Below are positions 33,708 to 42,785 of a DNA stretch of 64,000 nt, one piece after another; the stretch's first letter is position 1; each line of letters begins with the position of its first letter. The stretch spans positions 744,001-808,000 of the forward strand of contig NZ_JBHFPV010000001.1 of NCBI RefSeq assembly GCF_042611095.1. Direction: 5' to 3'. The notes below the pieces were generated by a model. It was not told the DNA's origin, did not search any database, and saw nothing but the letters and a program-made list of their open reading frames with translations. A program made the translations under genes and the position numbers. Source of the stretch: Meishania litoralis. GTDB taxonomy: Bacteria > Bacteroidota > Bacteroidia > Flavobacteriales > Flavobacteriaceae.

Positions 33708-34721
33708 ATGAAATATATCGTTTGTCAAAAACCGGGTGAGTTTATTTTAAAGGAAAAAGAAAAACCCATCAAAAAACCTGGTGAGGCACTATTAAAAATC
33801 AAGAAAGTCGGTATTTGCGGAACCGACCTACATGCCTATAAAGGAAATCAGGCTTTTTTTACCTACCCTAGAATATTGGGCCATGAGTTGGCCGCCCGAA
33901 TCGAGGAAATCGATGAAAACGACAAAGGATTGAAACCCAGTGAAAGTGTTGTGGTGATGCCCTACCTCAGCTGCAAAAAATGTATCGCGTGTCGTAACGG
34001 AAAAACGAATTGCTGTACAGACCTTAAAGTCTTGGGCATTCATACCGATGGGGGAATGCAAGAATTTGTATCGTTACCCATTGACCTTTTGATTCCCGCA
34101 AAAAACCTTAGTATTGACCAAATGGCCATTGTAGAACCCTTGGCCATTGGCGCCCATGCAATCCGTAGGGCACAGATAAAAAAAGGCGAAACCATTGTAG
34201 TCATCGGATGCGGCCCTATTGGAATTGGCATAATGAAATTGGCAAAGATTGCGGGTGCAAAGGTAATAGCGATGGACACCAATACAGAACGGATTGATTT
34301 TGTCAAGAATGAAATAGGGGTAGATCATGCCATAATTGCCGATAAAAAAAAATTTGAAAGCGTGGCCCAACTGACCAATGGCGATTTGGCAACGGCTGTA
34401 TTTGACGCAACGGGACATAAAGGCGCTTTGGAAACCGGTCATCAATACATGGCGCATGGTGGCAGATATATCTTAGTAGGTCTTTCAAAGGGAGAACTAA
34501 GTTTTCAACATCCGGTCATTCATGCCAAGGAAACAACCTTGTTATGCAGTCGAAATGCGACCTTAGACGATTTTGAACATGTTATCGAAGTATTGGGTTC
34601 GGGCCGATTTCCCATAAATTCCTATATAACCCATACTGTGCACTTTACTGAAATGATCGGTCATTTTGACGATTGGCTGGAGCCCAGCAATGGGGTAATA
34701 AAGGCGACAGTCGAATTTTAG
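33708..34721 (+). CDS. zinc-dependent sugar-acid dehydrogenase, L-galactonate 5-dehydrogenase-like
   Basis: A 337-residue medium-chain dehydrogenase with the catalytic zinc residues C37 and H59-E60, a structural zinc group (C89, C92, C95, C103) and a Rossmann motif 'VIGCGPIGIG'. Its opening 'VGICGTDLHAYKGNQAFF' closely resembles E. coli LgoD, which oxidises L-galactonate to D-tagaturonate. The next gene, 9 bp away, is tagaturonate reductase, which supports this substrate over L-gulonate. Confidence 0.82.
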   Translation: MKYIVCQKPGEFILKEKEKPIKKPGEALLKIKKVGICGTDLHAYKGNQAFFTYPRILGHELAARIEEIDENDKGLKPSESVVVMPYLSCKKCIACRNGKTNCCTDLKVLGIHTDGGMQEFVSLPIDLLIPAKNLSIDQMAIVEPLAIGAHAIRRAQIKKGETIVVIGCGPIGIGIMKLAKIAGAKVIAMDTNTERIDFVKNEIGVDHAIIADKKKFESVAQLTNGDLATAVFDATGHKGALETGHQYMAHGGRYILVGLSKGELSFQHPVIHAKETTLLCSRNATLDDFEHVIEVLGSGRFPINSYITHTVHFTEMIGHFDDWLEPSNGVIKATVEF

Positions 34722-34730
34722 TCTTAATAA

Positions 34731-36185
34731 ATGGAACCACTGAATAGAACCACCGTCAAAGACTTACCAACCTTGCCGTTAAGAATAATGCAATTCGGCG
34801 GTGGTAATTTCTTGAGGGCATTTGTCGGTTTAATGGTACAGATACTAAACGAAAAAGCCAATTTTGATGGTGCTATTGCCATTATCAAACCTACGGAAAG
34901 GGGCGATTACCAAAAATTAAAATCACAGGACGGGTTGTTTACCGTTGTATTGGACGGAATCAAAGCCGGGGAATCGATTGCCGAGAAAAAATTGGTCACC
35001 TGTGTTCAACAGATCATCAACCCCTATATCGAATGGCGACAATATCTTGATCTCTCCAAGGAGGCCGATATGCGATTCATTGTCTCGAACACTACCGAAG
35101 CGGGCATAAAATTTAACCCAACCGACGGTTATACGGATGTTCCTCCCAATGAGTTTCCGGCCAAACTAACGGTTTGGTTGCACCATCGCTATTTGCATTT
35201 CAATGCCGACCCATCGAAAGGATGCATCCTTTTACCCTGTGAACTCATTGAACAAAATGGTACAACCCTAAAACAATCGATCCTGGATTATGCCGATTAT
35301 TGGGCTTTGGACGATGGCTTTAAAAAATGGATCGATGAATCAAACTATTTTTGCAATACCTTGGTCGACCGTATCGTATCGGGCCACCCTATAGATCGGG
35401 CCGAAAAGATACAAAGTGAAATAGGTTTTAAGGATGACCTTTTGGTTGCGGGTGAATATTACCACAGCTGGGTTATAGATGGTCCAGACCTAGTTCAGGC
35501 CGAATTGCCTTTTGCAAAGACCGACCTCAACGTCAAATTCGTAAATGATCTCTCCCCCTACCGGGAAATGAAAGTCCGTATTCTTAACGGTGCCCATACA
35601 GCCATGGTACCCGTAGGGTATTTGTGCGGATTTCGTTTGGTCAATGATGCCATTGAAGATATCGAGATAAATAATTTCGTAGAATCAATGTTATTGACAG
35701 AAGTATGTAAAACACTTGACTTTGAAGAAGCGACCAAACATGCATTCGTTCGAGACGTATTGGACCGTTTTCGTAATCCTGTGTTAAAGCATCAGCTTAT
35801 CAGTATTGCGTTGAATAGCACTTCTAAATTCGTGACGAGACTTTTGCCGACCCTAAAGGACTATCTGGCGCTCGAAAAAAAACTTCCCATGCATTTCGTC
35901 TTTGCGTTTTCTGCCTTGATACTTTTTTACAAAGGGAAATGGAACAATGAAAAAATTGAATTGAACGACAATTACCAAGTGTTGGATTTCTTCGATACCC
36001 TATGGAAGGATTTCGAAGCGAAAAAGGTAGACCTTTCCGAAATGGTACAGGCCATTTTAGGAAACCAAGCGATATGGGGCGAAGATTTGAACGCTATCCA
36101 AGGTCTTTCCGAACAGGTCATTGTATATATAAAAGCTATTCAAAAACAGGGTATTCGGGCCAGTCTGCAATCGATTCAGGCATAA
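34731..36185 (+). CDS. uxaB: tagaturonate reductase
   Basis: A 484-residue member of the long-chain mannitol dehydrogenase family. 'RIMQFGGGNFLRAF', 'RFIVSNTTEAGI', 'FCNTLVDRIVSGHP' and 'VRILNGAHTAMVPV' match UxaB, which reduces D-tagaturonate to D-altronate with NADH. With the upstream dehydrogenase it gives L-galactonate to altronate; altronate dehydratase (UxaA) is not in the window. It ends 14 bp before the lactate dehydrogenase gene on the other strand. Confidence 0.92.
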   Translation: MEPLNRTTVKDLPTLPLRIMQFGGGNFLRAFVGLMVQILNEKANFDGAIAIIKPTERGDYQKLKSQDGLFTVVLDGIKAGESIAEKKLVTCVQQIINPYIEWRQYLDLSKEADMRFIVSNTTEAGIKFNPTDGYTDVPPNEFPAKLTVWLHHRYLHFNADPSKGCILLPCELIEQNGTTLKQSILDYADYWALDDGFKKWIDESNYFCNTLVDRIVSGHPIDRAEKIQSEIGFKDDLLVAGEYYHSWVIDGPDLVQAELPFAKTDLNVKFVNDLSPYREMKVRILNGAHTAMVPVGYLCGFRLVNDAIEDIEINNFVESMLLTEVCKTLDFEEATKHAFVRDVLDRFRNPVLKHQLISIALNSTSKFVTRLLPTLKDYLALEKKLPMHFVFAFSALILFYKGKWNNEKIELNDNYQVLDFFDTLWKDFEAKKVDLSEMVQAILGNQAIWGEDLNAIQGLSEQVIVYIKAIQKQGIRASLQSIQA

Positions 36186-36199
36186 ATATCGAATAACAC

Positions 36200-37357
36200 T
36201 CATTTCAAATGCTTCGGAAAATCCTCGACACGTTCGCAACAAATCTGTTCCATTACCTGTTTGAGCTGCGTTTTTAATAGCGAGATCGTATGATTACCGC
36301 CCGCTTTGCCGAGAGCCGAAACTCCGTACATAAACGAACGCCCCATAAAGGTGAACTTGGCCCCACTTGCCAAGGTTCTGGCGATATCAGGACCGGATCG
36401 CATACCACTGTCCATCATGACGGTTATTTGGTCTCCATATTTTTCGGCGATCCTTGTCAAAGGTTTGATGGTAGATTCACCGGCATCCAACTGCCTACCG
36501 CCATGGTTTGAGACGATGATGCCATCAAGACCCAAACGAATGGCCTTTTCGGCATCGGCTTCGTTCGCTACACCTTTGAGCACCAGTTTGCCCTTCCACA
36601 TATCGCGGATCGGTTTAATTTTTTCCTCGTTCAACCTTCCCGAAAAGGTTTGGTCCATAAATTTCCCCAACTGCTTCAAATCAAGATTCTTGGGCATATA
36701 CGGTTTCAAGGTCTCAAAATTAGGCTGGCCATGGATCAAGGTTCTCATGGCCCATTCGGGCTTGCCCAAAATTTGGATTATGTTCTTGATCGACATTTTT
36801 GGGGGCATGGCCAAGCCGTTTCTAATATCACGTGGCCGGAAGCCGAAAGTCGGCACATCACATAAAATGACAAAAACCGGACATTCAGCAGCCTGGGCCC
36901 TTTTGATGATGTCGTCCCTCAGCCTATTTTCGGCCGGATGGTACAATTGAAACCACGCACGGCCTTCGGTCAATTCGGAAATGCGTTCAATACTACTGGT
37001 CGAGACCGTACTCAGCACAAAAGGTATGTTATGCTCAAATGCCGCCTTTGCCAATATTTCAGGAGAATTCGGCCACATGAGTCCTTGTAAACCTACCGGG
37101 GCGATACCGAACGGAGCGTCATAGGTATGGCCGAACAATTCGGTACTGATATCTGACCCGGCATGTTTGCTCAAATACTCGGGTATCAGTTCAACCTCCC
37201 TTATTTCTGAAGTGTTTTTGTGCAGGTTCACATCTTCGTTGCAGCCCCCATCCAAATACTCAAAAGCAAATTTGGGGATTTTTTTTTGAGCCCTTTTTCG
37301 CAAATCCTCTACCGATGGATATTGTGCATTAAAAGTTATATTCGTAATTCTTCCCAT
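36200..37357 (-). CDS. lldD: FMN-dependent alpha-hydroxy acid dehydrogenase, L-lactate dehydrogenase-like
   Basis: A 385-residue TIM-barrel flavoprotein with 'FAFEYLDGGCNEDV' near the start and the signature 'VSNHGGRQLD', in which the histidine is catalytic. It oxidises L-lactate to pyruvate. It lies in one run with fucP and the L-fucose catabolic genes, whose last step makes L-lactate plus pyruvate, so it would complete the route. Confidence 0.9.
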   Translation of the reverse strand: MGRITNITFNAQYPSVEDLRKRAQKKIPKFAFEYLDGGCNEDVNLHKNTSEIREVELIPEYLSKHAGSDISTELFGHTYDAPFGIAPVGLQGLMWPNSPEILAKAAFEHNIPFVLSTVSTSSIERISELTEGRAWFQLYHPAENRLRDDIIKRAQAAECPVFVILCDVPTFGFRPRDIRNGLAMPPKMSIKNIIQILGKPEWAMRTLIHGQPNFETLKPYMPKNLDLKQLGKFMDQTFSGRLNEEKIKPIRDMWKGKLVLKGVANEADAEKAIRLGLDGIIVSNHGGRQLDAGESTIKPLTRIAEKYGDQITVMMDSGMRSGPDIARTLASGAKFTFMGRSFMYGVSALGKAGGNHTISLLKTQLKQVMEQICCERVEDFPKHLK

Positions 37358-37391
37358 TTCCGATGACCTAATGCTATTTGTTCAAATTTTC

Positions 37392-38714
37392 CTAGCCGAC
37401 CTTGTAAGCCTTTAAGGTACGGTATCCATAAATTGCGACGACCAAGAAGCACACCAAAGGCAAAATAAACGAGAAATTCACCTCAGGCACTCCTAGAATC
37501 GTAATATCGTTATAAGCACTTCCTCCCATATCAAGAATCATTCCCTGTAAAACGGGCATAAAGGCCCCACCGACTATGGCCATGACCAAAAATGCCGAAG
37601 CCGGTTTTGCATCGTCGCCCAATCCTGTGAGGGCAATTCCATAAATGGTCGGAAACATCAGCGACATACAAAAAGACACAAGAACAAGACTATATAGTCC
37701 TCCCATTCCCTGTATAAAAATAGTGCCCAAACAAAAGATAACGGCCAAAATCGACAAGAGCATCAGCAATTTTCCTGAATTGATAAATTTAAGGAGATAG
37801 GTACAAAGAAAACGGCCGAGCAAGAAAATAATCAGGGCCGCATAGGCATAATTTACGGCTTCCCGATTGTCGATGCCCAGATTTTCGGCATACTGATAGA
37901 TATACGTCCAACACATGATCTGGGCGCCTACATAGAACATCTGGGTCAAAACCCCGCCCACAAAACGTTCTTTCTTGAAAATACGTTTTATGGAGCTGAA
38001 CATATCGGTGGCATTTTCATCTTCTTTCTTTTCGGGCATTTTTACCAAGGCGATGAGAACCATCATAAATATGACAAAAAGGCCCAAGGCAACATACGGG
38101 TTTCTAATTACCTGTAAATCAGATGTTTTTACGGATGCCTTTGCCGCACCCGTCAAAGTTTCATAAATAGGGTTTCCGTTTACATCGAGGTCATCAGATC
38201 GTAAGGCCGCCAAAATAAAGGTCTGGGCCACAAAAAGCCCTGTCAGGGCACCGATAGGATTGAACGACTGTGCCAAATTCAAGCGCTGGGTAGCGGTCTC
38301 CTCGGCACCCATATCCAAAATAAACGGATTTGAAGTAGTTTCCAAAAATGCAAGACCGAAGGTCAGTACGTACAAAGCCACTAAAAAGAACATGTAATTC
38401 TCCATCGCAGCGGCTGGATAAAACAACAATGCCCCGGTCGCATACAATGCGAGTCCGACCAAAATACCGGTTTTATAAGAGTATTTCTTGGCCACATACG
38501 CAGCCGGAAGTGCCATGGTAAAATATCCTCCATAAAAAGCGGCCTGCACCCAAGAAGCTTGGGTATTGCTGAGTTCCAATATTTTCTTGAAGGCGGAAAC
38601 CATGGGGTTCGTAATGTCGTTGGCAAAACCCCAAAGCGCGAAAAGGGAAGTTATCAAAATAAACGGAAGTAGTATCTTTTTGGATACCACGGGCGGTTTT
38701 TGGTCGGTTTTCAT
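37392..38714 (-). CDS. fucP: L-fucose:H+ symporter-like MFS permease
   Basis: A 440-residue inner-membrane transporter with about 12 helices. 'LWGFANDITNPMV' (D33) and 'FLETTSNPFILDMG' (E125) match the essential acidic residues of E. coli FucP (D46, E135). It would take up L-fucose, and possibly L-galactose or related sugars. It sits between the lactate dehydrogenase and the SDR genes of the fucose operon. Confidence 0.93.
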   Translation of the reverse strand: MKTDQKPPVVSKKILLPFILITSLFALWGFANDITNPMVSAFKKILELSNTQASWVQAAFYGGYFTMALPAAYVAKKYSYKTGILVGLALYATGALLFYPAAAMENYMFFLVALYVLTFGLAFLETTSNPFILDMGAEETATQRLNLAQSFNPIGALTGLFVAQTFILAALRSDDLDVNGNPIYETLTGAAKASVKTSDLQVIRNPYVALGLFVIFMMVLIALVKMPEKKEDENATDMFSSIKRIFKKERFVGGVLTQMFYVGAQIMCWTYIYQYAENLGIDNREAVNYAYAALIIFLLGRFLCTYLLKFINSGKLLMLLSILAVIFCLGTIFIQGMGGLYSLVLVSFCMSLMFPTIYGIALTGLGDDAKPASAFLVMAIVGGAFMPVLQGMILDMGGSAYNDITILGVPEVNFSFILPLVCFLVVAIYGYRTLKAYKVG

Positions 38715-38732
38715 GTCATATGGTCTTTTTAC

Positions 38733-39512
38733 TTATAAAGCCCTGTCAAGATGGGTATATCCGCCATCGACAAAAATGAGCTGCCCCGTGGTATGGCTCG
38801 ATTTAGAGGATAGCAGAAAAACTACCATATTGGCGATTTCCTCGGCGGTGGTCATTCTATTCCCCAAAGGGATATTGGCAACAATACTCTCCAGCTTTTC
38901 TTTTGAATTTGGAAATGTTTTTATCCATCGGTCATACAGCGGTGTAAAACATTCGGCAACAATTACCGCATTTACCCGTATGTCATAGGGCAGCAACTCA
39001 ACCGCCCATTCACGTGTCAGGGCATTTCGGCCACCATTTGCCGCAGCATATGCCGAGGTTCCTCCTTGTCCGGTCATCGAAGTCTTTGAACCGATATTCA
39101 CGATGGACCCCTTGCTTTTTTTGAGCGCGGGCAATGCATAATGCGCCATCATATAATAGTGGGTAAGATTTCGATTGATAGAACGCAAAAAATCTTCGTA
39201 GTTGCCATTTTCAAGACCTACCCCATCGTTGATACCTGCATTATTGACCAGCCCCTCGATCCTTCCAAACTTTTCAACGGTGCGTTCGACCGCCAGCCTA
39301 CACTGTTCGGGGTCGGTAAGTTCGGCAAAGGCGTAATAGGCTTTATTTCCATCTTTTTCGATTTTCTGTACCGCCGTCATTACATCGTCTCGATTTCTAC
39401 CGATTATCACCGGAATCGCCCCCTCATCGGCCAACACATTACAAATACCGTTACCGATACCTTTTGAGCCTCCGGTGACCAAAATGACCTTATCTTTTAG
39501 TTGTAAGTCCAA
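38733..39512 (-). CDS. SDR-family dehydrogenase, candidate L-fucose dehydrogenase
   Basis: A 259-residue short-chain dehydrogenase with TGGSKGIG (13-20) and NNAG (90-93). The usual Y-x3-K is Y155-AAA-N159, so the catalytic lysine is replaced by asparagine. It starts at TTG (39512): an in-frame stop lies 12 bp upstream and the next ATG is only at residue 45. In the operon it would be the first step, L-fucose to L-fucono-lactone, or the 2-keto-3-deoxy-fuconate step; the other SDR at 40381 is the alternative for each. Confidence 0.83.
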   Translation of the reverse strand: MDLQLKDKVILVTGGSKGIGNGICNVLADEGAIPVIIGRNRDDVMTAVQKIEKDGNKAYYAFAELTDPEQCRLAVERTVEKFGRIEGLVNNAGINDGVGLENGNYEDFLRSINRNLTHYYMMAHYALPALKKSKGSIVNIGSKTSMTGQGGTSAYAAANGGRNALTREWAVELLPYDIRVNAVIVAECFTPLYDRWIKTFPNSKEKLESIVANIPLGNRMTTAEEIANMVVFLLSSKSSHTTGQLIFVDGGYTHLDRAL

Positions 39513-39521
39513 ATTGATAGC

Positions 39522-40376
39522 TTATTTATAGGCACGTGCGGTTTGTTTCGAACTTCCCAACCCTTCGATACCGAGTTCTACAACGTCGCCGGGTTTCAGA
39601 TATTTAGGTGGGTCAAAACCGAGGCCCACCCCGAAAGGCGTTCCTGTTGAAATAATGTCCCCCGGAAGCAAGGTCATAAATTGGCTAATGTAGCTGACCA
39701 CCTCCTGCACATTGAAAATAAAATCATTGGTTGAGCTGTTCTGAACCATCTCGCCATTCAACTTCAACCATAAATTCAGATTGTTCGGGTTCGGTATTTC
39801 GTCTTTAGTGGCAATGTAAGGTCCTATGGGCGCAAAAGTATCGCATCCTTTACCCTTGCACCATTGGCCTTCTTTTTCGATCTGAAAGGCTCTTTCACTA
39901 TAGTCGTTGTGCAACACATAACCTGCCACATGGTCGTATGCATTGGCTTCGGAAACATACGAGGCCTTCTTGCCGATAACAATGGCCAACTCGACCTCCC
40001 AATCGGTTTTTTCACTACCTTTTGGTATTATCAGATCATCATTGGGGCCTACAACGGCCGAAGTCGCCTTAAAGAACAAAACCGGTTCTTTCGGTACGGC
40101 CATACCCGATTCGGCAGCATGTTGGGCATAATTCAAACCTACGCAAACAATTTTTGAAGGACGTGTCATGGGAGGGCCTAGACGCGTATCTTTCGATACT
40201 TTAGGACAGTTGCCCATATTCGTTTCCAACCAAGAGGCCAACCTTGCTATGCCATCGGTACCGAAAAAGTTTTCGTCATAGTCTTCACCGAAACCGGAAA
40301 CATCGATCCATGAACCATCTTCTTGTTGCAGACCCGGTTTTTCATTGCCCTCTTTACCAAAGCGTATTAATTTCAT
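39522..40376 (-). CDS. fumarylacetoacetate hydrolase family, 2,4-diketo-3-deoxy-L-fuconate hydrolase-like
   Basis: A 284-residue FAH-fold enzyme with the metal-binding acids in 'DWEVELAIVIGK' and 'KIVCVGLNYAQHAAESGM'. In the non-phosphorylating L-fucose pathway this family cleaves 2,4-diketo-3-deoxy-L-fuconate to pyruvate and L-lactate. The neighbours (two SDRs, FucP, lactate dehydrogenase) support that role over other FAH activities. Its stop is 9 bp before the TTG of the following SDR gene. Confidence 0.85.
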   Translation of the reverse strand: MKLIRFGKEGNEKPGLQQEDGSWIDVSGFGEDYDENFFGTDGIARLASWLETNMGNCPKVSKDTRLGPPMTRPSKIVCVGLNYAQHAAESGMAVPKEPVLFFKATSAVVGPNDDLIIPKGSEKTDWEVELAIVIGKKASYVSEANAYDHVAGYVLHNDYSERAFQIEKEGQWCKGKGCDTFAPIGPYIATKDEIPNPNNLNLWLKLNGEMVQNSSTNDFIFNVQEVVSYISQFMTLLPGDIISTGTPFGVGLGFDPPKYLKPGDVVELGIEGLGSSKQTARAYK

Positions 40377-40380
40377 GTGT

Positions 40381-41154
40381 TTAAGCGTTTAGTTTGATAA
40401 ACCCACCATCGATTGGAAAGTCGGTTCCCGTTATGAAAGAAGCTTCATCTGAGCATAAATATAAGGCCAAATTGCCAATTTCGTTAGGGGTCCCCATTCT
40501 TCCGATCGGTTGGGTCTTTGATAATTTGTCGAACATCTCCTTTTCCCGGCCCGGATAATTTTGGGCAATAAATCCATCTACAAAAGGTGTGTGCACCCTC
40601 CCGGGTGAAATACTATTGCACCGAATTCCGTATTCCAAATAATCCTTGGCTACCGAATAGGTCATCGTAAGCACTGCGCCCTTTGACATTGCATAGGCAA
40701 AACGATCGTTAATACCAACGGTGGCCGCAACGGATGCCATATTGAGAATGATTCCTCCTTTTTCTTTCATAGAAGGAATGATGGCGTGTATGCAATTATA
40801 GACACCTTTGATGTTGACCGAATAAATCCGGTCCAGATCAGTTTCTTTTGTCGTTTCTACATTACCGACATGGGCAATGCCCGCATTATTGACCAAAATG
40901 TCTGCCGGGCCATCGTTCAAAATAGCCCCCATAACTTTTTTGACTTCTTCGTGTTCAGCCACGTTGCAAGCATGCGCCACCGCTTTACCACCTGCTTCGG
41001 TAATTTTTGCAACGGTGTCGTTCGCAAGATTTTCTTGCAATTCCAAAATATGTACAAAAGCACCACTTTCTGCAAGCGAAATACAAATGGCCTTACCAAT
41101 TCCACTGCCCCCTCCTGTTACAATTGCTACTTTGCCCTTTAAACTGAATTTCAT
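40381..41154 (-). CDS. SDR-family dehydrogenase, 2-keto-3-deoxy-L-fuconate dehydrogenase-like
   Basis: A 257-residue SDR with TGGGSGIG, NNAG and the full Y-AMS-K catalytic pair ('FAYAMSKGAVLTMT'). In the L-fucose route it would oxidise 2-keto-3-deoxy-L-fuconate to the 2,4-diketo acid. It is the first gene of the minus-strand operon; 4 bp separate it from the FAH gene. L-fuconolactonase and L-fuconate dehydratase are not in the window. Confidence 0.85.
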   Translation of the reverse strand: MKFSLKGKVAIVTGGGSGIGKAICISLAESGAFVHILELQENLANDTVAKITEAGGKAVAHACNVAEHEEVKKVMGAILNDGPADILVNNAGIAHVGNVETTKETDLDRIYSVNIKGVYNCIHAIIPSMKEKGGIILNMASVAATVGINDRFAYAMSKGAVLTMTYSVAKDYLEYGIRCNSISPGRVHTPFVDGFIAQNYPGREKEMFDKLSKTQPIGRMGTPNEIGNLALYLCSDEASFITGTDFPIDGGFIKLNA

Positions 41155-41455
41155 TTTCGAATATTTTGATACGAACCTTGATTGGGTTCGACTTAAGAAC
41201 TTCCTTAAATCTTTCGTTTTGGAAATGTAAAAAGAAATAACCGAATTTTGTTTTTAAGTTGCCCACAAATCTTGTTTTCCTTATTTCAAATCGCATGTAA
41301 TTGTAAAGGTGGTTCAAACCGATATATTTTGGCTGGCATCCACGGGTTAAAATACTTACATTTACAGATACACACTTTTTCAAGTATCAGGGCATTCAAA
41401 CTTTAAAGCATAAGAAAGTACATGCGGCGTTATGATGTCCACAATTAGTTAAAAT
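41155..41455. other. 301-bp divergent intergenic region
   Basis: Promoters for the fucose operon (minus) and the Gfo/Idh operon (plus) must lie here. An inverted repeat CGAACC/GGTTCG (41172-41190) stands 18 bp before the ATG of the minus-strand SDR and may be an operator or a leader hairpin. No perfect TAnnTTTG box or Fnr-type site with the standard spacing was found. Confidence 0.45.
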
Positions 41456-42652
41456 ATGAAAATCGCCATGTTGGGCTCTGGTTTTATAGCCCGCTTTTAT
41501 GCCGAATCGTTACATGCACAGCGACGTGTAGACCGTCTAACTATGGTCTATTCGAGAAACGAACAAAACGCGAAACGCTTCGCCAAAGATTATGGCCTGG
41601 AGCATTATAGCACTTCGATGGAAGAAGCTATTGCGCACCCCGATGTTGATGTGGTCTTGATCTCCTTGCCCAATCATTTGCACGAGCCAGCGGTTCTGGC
41701 CTGTGCCAAGGCAAAAAAACACGTCATCTGCACAAAACCATTGGGGCGGAATGCCGAAGAGGCCAAACGAATGCTCGACGCTGTCGAGAACGCCGGAATC
41801 TTTGGAGGTTATCTAGAAGATCTTTGTTACACGCCGAAATTCCTAAAATCGATGGAAAGTGTCAAACGCGGCGATATCGGCCGCGTACTTTGGGCAAAAT
41901 CTCGTGAAACGCACCCCGGCCCGCACAGCGATTGGTTCTGGGACAAGGAAAAATCAGGGGGTGGTGCGATCATCGATCTTGGGTGCCATTGTGTAGAGAT
42001 CAGCCGTAATTTTATTGGGAAAAATATCAAACCCATCGAAGTCATGTGCTGGGCCGACACCCAGGTCCATCCCATCGATGCCGAAGATCATGCCATCGGA
42101 CTTGTAAAATATGCCAACGGCGCCATCGGCCAGTTCGAAGTCAGCTGGACGTTCAGAGGGGGAATGGATCTTCGTGACGAAGTCATGGGTACCGAAGGCA
42201 CCATTTGGGTCAACAGTTTTTTGCGTACCGGTTTTGAAATGTTCAGCACCGGAAAGGGTGGTGAAGGCTACGTCGCAGAAAAAGCAGAGTCAAGTACGGG
42301 CTGGTTGTTCCCTGTTGGAGACGAGGCCCACGAACTTGGCTATCCGCACATGTTTACAGATATGTTCACGGCCATCGAAGAAAACCGGGACCCGCTGGAA
42401 ACCTTCTACGACGGTTATGTAGTGAATGCTATTTTGGATGCCGCTTTCAAGTCCGCTGACAGCAAGACATGGGAACCTGTCGTTTTAGAGGACTGGCGGG
42501 GCGATGAACCAGAGGACAACCAAAAACGATGGAAATCATACGATGACGACCATTATCTTATTAAAGAGGAGATTTTGCCCAATGGAGATGTGACCATTAT
42601 CTTAAAGCATAAAACAACTGGGGAAGTCTCTAGAAAAGTAACCTTGGCGTAA
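41456..42652 (+). CDS. cytoplasmic Gfo/Idh/MocA family oxidoreductase
   Basis: A 398-residue NAD(P)-binding oxidoreductase without a signal peptide ('MKIAMLGSGFIARFYAESL', 'CTKPLGRNAEEAKRML', 'GGGAIIDLGCHCVEI'). The catalytic lysine is the K of TKP. It would oxidise or reduce a sugar or sugar acid; the substrate is unknown. It is the first gene of a plus-strand group with a TIM-barrel protein, an SDR, a ROK kinase and a SIS protein. Confidence 0.87.
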   Translation: MKIAMLGSGFIARFYAESLHAQRRVDRLTMVYSRNEQNAKRFAKDYGLEHYSTSMEEAIAHPDVDVVLISLPNHLHEPAVLACAKAKKHVICTKPLGRNAEEAKRMLDAVENAGIFGGYLEDLCYTPKFLKSMESVKRGDIGRVLWAKSRETHPGPHSDWFWDKEKSGGGAIIDLGCHCVEISRNFIGKNIKPIEVMCWADTQVHPIDAEDHAIGLVKYANGAIGQFEVSWTFRGGMDLRDEVMGTEGTIWVNSFLRTGFEMFSTGKGGEGYVAEKAESSTGWLFPVGDEAHELGYPHMFTDMFTAIEENRDPLETFYDGYVVNAILDAAFKSADSKTWEPVVLEDWRGDEPEDNQKRWKSYDDDHYLIKEEILPNGDVTIILKHKTTGEVSRKVTLA

Positions 42653-42785
42653 AGACGTTTATAAAAGTACAAACCATGAAATAAGCCATAACAATTCTTG
42701 ATACCCGCCGATATGTTCAATGGCGAATGACACCTGCTTGCCGTTAGACAGGTCTGACCGATCAAGAACAATAAAACTTGAACAG

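Noticed and set aside
36306..36950. Long open frame of 214 codons on the plus strand
   Set aside because: It lies wholly antisense to the FMN lactate dehydrogenase gene, which has clear family motifs.
41093..41383. Minus-strand frame spanning the divergent promoter region
   Set aside because: It overlaps the start of the SDR gene at 41154 and the intergenic region; the translation resembles no protein family.
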